Part shown: piece after piece, positions 21,922 through 23,654 of the stretch
Position numbering within the stretch: the first letter of the stretch is position 1
How the letters are laid out: the number at the start of each line of letters is the position of its first letter
Virus record (IMG/VR): IMGVR_UViG_3300034407_000446
Location: 1-23,654 of that record
DNA length: 23,654 nucleotides
From: a virus
Strand: one strand, 5' to 3'
Program-made: the position numbers and the translations under genes
The notes under the pieces: generated by a model
What the model was told of the DNA's origin: nothing
What the model saw: the letters and a program-made list of their open reading frames with translations, nothing else
Databases searched by the model: none

Positions 21922-23424
21922 TCATCCTGTAGGTCCACCACCCGGTGTGTCTATGGCTACAAGCCTATTTATAATATTCATAGCATCATCTCTAGTGTAC
22001 GTAATACCTTTTGCTCTTCCTGAATTTTGAATACTTGTAATTACTTGCTCAAATTTTCCATCTGCTATAAACTTTTTAAATTGAGCCACTTGCGTAGGAT
22101 CACTTTTAATTGCATCTAAATACATATCGGTTGCTTGCCTTTTATTAGTTGGCATATTGTTTGAGCCACTAGCTGTATTGTTTTGTTGAGCACCTCCTGC
22201 TGGCTCTTCCTCTGTATCGCTAGTTGCACCTACTATACCTGCTACCTGACGTTCTAATTCTTGAACTTCTGTAGCTAGATCATTTAATATAGCATTTCCA
22301 AGTGTATCAGTACCTCCTTTTTTCATCATGTTAATATAGTTCTTTCTAATTTTTATTTGTCCTTGTAATCCCATCAACTGAAGTTTTGGAGGACTATGTA
22401 TTACTGTTTCACCTGTATCGGCATTAAAAATAGGTCTTGGAGTTGTTATCTTACCTTGTCGTATACCAAGATCTTTAAATAATTGGTTATCATCAATATT
22501 TATCATGCTTTGCACTGAAGAACCTTTAATGTACGTACCAGTTCGTAGTCCAGTAGATGTACTTTCAGCAGCTTCTTTTAACTTTATAAAACCTAATAAT
22601 TTCATCGCTTTTTCAGTCGTGCCATTTGCAAGAACTTCTTGATCGTAAGCCTCTCCTAAATTAAGTTTGTCACCTGCCGCTAACTTTTTGTATTCACCTA
22701 TAAGTGTAAGCTCTTGTTTCATTCGAGTATTCTGAGCTTCAAGCTCCTTTCTTTCAGCAGGATTCATGTTAGGATTTGAATTTAATTTTTTTACAATATT
22801 AAATTGTCGTTTCATTAAATTAGCAGACATTTCTTGAAAAGTTTTTACAGTAGGTATAGCCTCATCTAAGTTAGGTAACTTTCTTTTTTCTGACATAGGA
22901 CTAACTTCTGTAGGTGCAGAGGACATAGACGCTACATAGCTATCAGTCTTACGTTGTATAGCTTCAGGCCCACCATATCCAAACATCTTAGACCATCCAC
23001 GAGCAGAAGATTCAACAGGTGCAAGGGCTTTTACAGGTGCGGTTGCCATCTCGCCAAGCTGTTGTGGTGTTGGAAGATCTCCTTCTTCAACTGAAATACC
23101 AGCGTACTGAGCAGGAGTTATATCATTTTCTTTTGTGTATGCTAATAGCTGTGCCGTAGCTTCTTCTGCATAGGGTAGCCCACCTTTCTCAATGTAATGT
23201 CTTAGAATAGCAGTTCCACCCGGACCTAACTGCGCTGCTAGTTTCTGTGTTTTAGCTATATTTTCACGTAAGGTCTTATCACGCTCATCCTGTCGTTGTA
23301 TTGTTCTTTCAGCACGTAGCTTTGCAAGCTGTTTTGTTTCTAACTTACCTGCTTCAATATCTGCTGATATAACTTTTTCTGCTCCTGTAGCAATACCTGC
23401 TAGTACTCCTTTAAATAAGCTCAT
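21922..23424 (-). CDS. Probable internal virion protein, 500 aa
   Basis: 500 residues, leftward, ending 13 bases before the large protein. The N-terminus FKGVLAGIATGAEKVISADIE is a small-residue helix such as virion core proteins use. Long Gln/Glu/Lys-rich helices follow (LAKLRAERTIQRQDERD). A low-complexity stretch with Asn, Ser and Gly (GGAQQNNTASGSNN) links to a C-terminal helical part. No enzyme motif or membrane span. Position beside the larger ejection-type protein suggests the podoviral gp14/gp15 pair, but the function is inferred. The start overlaps the upstream stop (TAATG). Confidence 0.6.
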   Translation of the reverse strand: MSLFKGVLAGIATGAEKVISADIEAGKLETKQLAKLRAERTIQRQDERDKTLRENIAKTQKLAAQLGPGGTAILRHYIEKGGLPYAEEATAQLLAYTKENDITPAQYAGISVEEGDLPTPQQLGEMATAPVKALAPVESSARGWSKMFGYGGPEAIQRKTDSYVASMSSAPTEVSPMSEKRKLPNLDEAIPTVKTFQEMSANLMKRQFNIVKKLNSNPNMNPAERKELEAQNTRMKQELTLIGEYKKLAAGDKLNLGEAYDQEVLANGTTEKAMKLLGFIKLKEAAESTSTGLRTGTYIKGSSVQSMINIDDNQLFKDLGIRQGKITTPRPIFNADTGETVIHSPPKLQLMGLQGQIKIRKNYINMMKKGGTDTLGNAILNDLATEVQELERQVAGIVGATSDTEEEPAGGAQQNNTASGSNNMPTNKRQATDMYLDAIKSDPTQVAQFKKFIADGKFEQVITSIQNSGRAKGITYTRDDAMNIINRLVAIDTPGGGPTG

Positions 23425-23654
23425 TACTGTCTCCTACTCATTAACCCACCACCAGTATCTGTTTCTATGTCTGGTATTGGCATATCATCTGGCTCTTCAT
23501 CCATTTGCTCTGTACTAAAATCTTTTAACTTAGAAAGTAATAATTCGGTACTCATTGGTTTATCAGATGTAGTATCATCCATACCACTATTATACTCTAT
23601 ACCAGCAGCTTCTACTGTAATTAACATCATCTCCATAATCACAGGCAGTGCGAG
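23424..23654 (-). CDS. Virion-block protein, C-terminal part (5' end outside window)
   Basis: The leftward frame is open to the right edge (reading LALPVIMEMM before the first in-frame GTG at 23642), so this is likely the C-terminal 76 residues of a longer gene rather than a small one. The visible part is acidic with Met-rich starts (MEMMLITVE), a DDTTSDKP region, a short helix and a Gly/Arg end (TGGGLMSRRQ). No family recognised. Its stop overlaps the start of the 500-residue gene. Confidence 0.6.
   Translation of the reverse strand, partial: LALPVIMEMMLITVEAAGIEYNSGMDDTTSDKPMSTELLLSKLKDFSTEQMDEEPDDMPIPDIETDTGGGLMSRRQ

Noticed and set aside
1-23654. CRISPR array, tRNA genes or phage RNA polymerase
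   Set aside because: No spaced direct repeats, no complete cloverleaf and no T7-type RNA polymerase motifs were seen on either strand.

Overview
This window is part of a tailed bacteriophage genome, most likely a marine podovirus of the HMO-2011 type (relatives infect SAR116, SAR11 and Roseobacter-clade alphaproteobacteria). Three things point there. The family A DNA polymerase carries a DnaJ-like CxxCxGxG zinc module between its exonuclease and polymerase parts, which I recall as the hallmark of phage HMO-2011 and its relatives. There is a T7-style replication set: primase, DnaB-like helicase, PolA, T7 gp3-type resolvase and a Cas4-like nuclease. There is also a monomeric B12-dependent ribonucleotide reductase. 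No host genes, tRNAs, rRNAs, CRISPR arrays or insertion sequences were seen, and no phage RNA polymerase lies in the window.

Layout. Bases 1-18216 are a tightly packed rightward block, with many ATGA/TAATG overlaps and gaps rarely over 50 bases. It runs from the tail of a cytosine-5 methyltransferase through several small genes, including an ArfA-like ribosome-rescue factor. Next come a DUF932 protein, a SleB-like endolysin, and an envelope group: an 18-residue membrane micropeptide, a secreted protein, a three-helix membrane protein and a PiT-like phosphate permease. A tyrosine recombinase and an AT-rich HNH nuclease follow. Then comes replication and nucleotide metabolism: primase, helicase, 2OG-Fe(II) oxygenase, DNA polymerase, a probable SSB, a Cas4-like nuclease, resolvase, ribonucleotide reductase, a PD-(D/E)XK nuclease, an RMF/CrpP-like ribosome factor and a MazG-like pyrophosphohydrolase. 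Bases 18213-23654 are a leftward virion block: a 1231-residue and a 500-residue protein that look like internal (ejection) virion proteins, and a partial gene running off the right edge. The two blocks converge with a 4-base overlap and no visible terminator.

Regulation. Two strong sigma-70-like promoters were found by eye, each with a perfect TTGACA, a 17-base spacer and a 5/6 -10 box: 542-570 (TATATT) and 11741-11769 (TATAAC). Both start at the 3' end of the upstream gene. They suggest early transcription by host RNA polymerase, one unit starting at the small-gene/ArfA segment and another at the SSB-like gene.

How it fits together. The most interesting idea is that this phage acts on host physiology as well as DNA. 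It carries two ribosome-directed small proteins (ArfA-like rescue and RMF-like hibernation), a phosphate permease homologue, a B12-dependent reductase and a MazG-like hydrolase. It also carries an integrase with an altered catalytic box. Family calls come from motif reading alone; no database search was possible.
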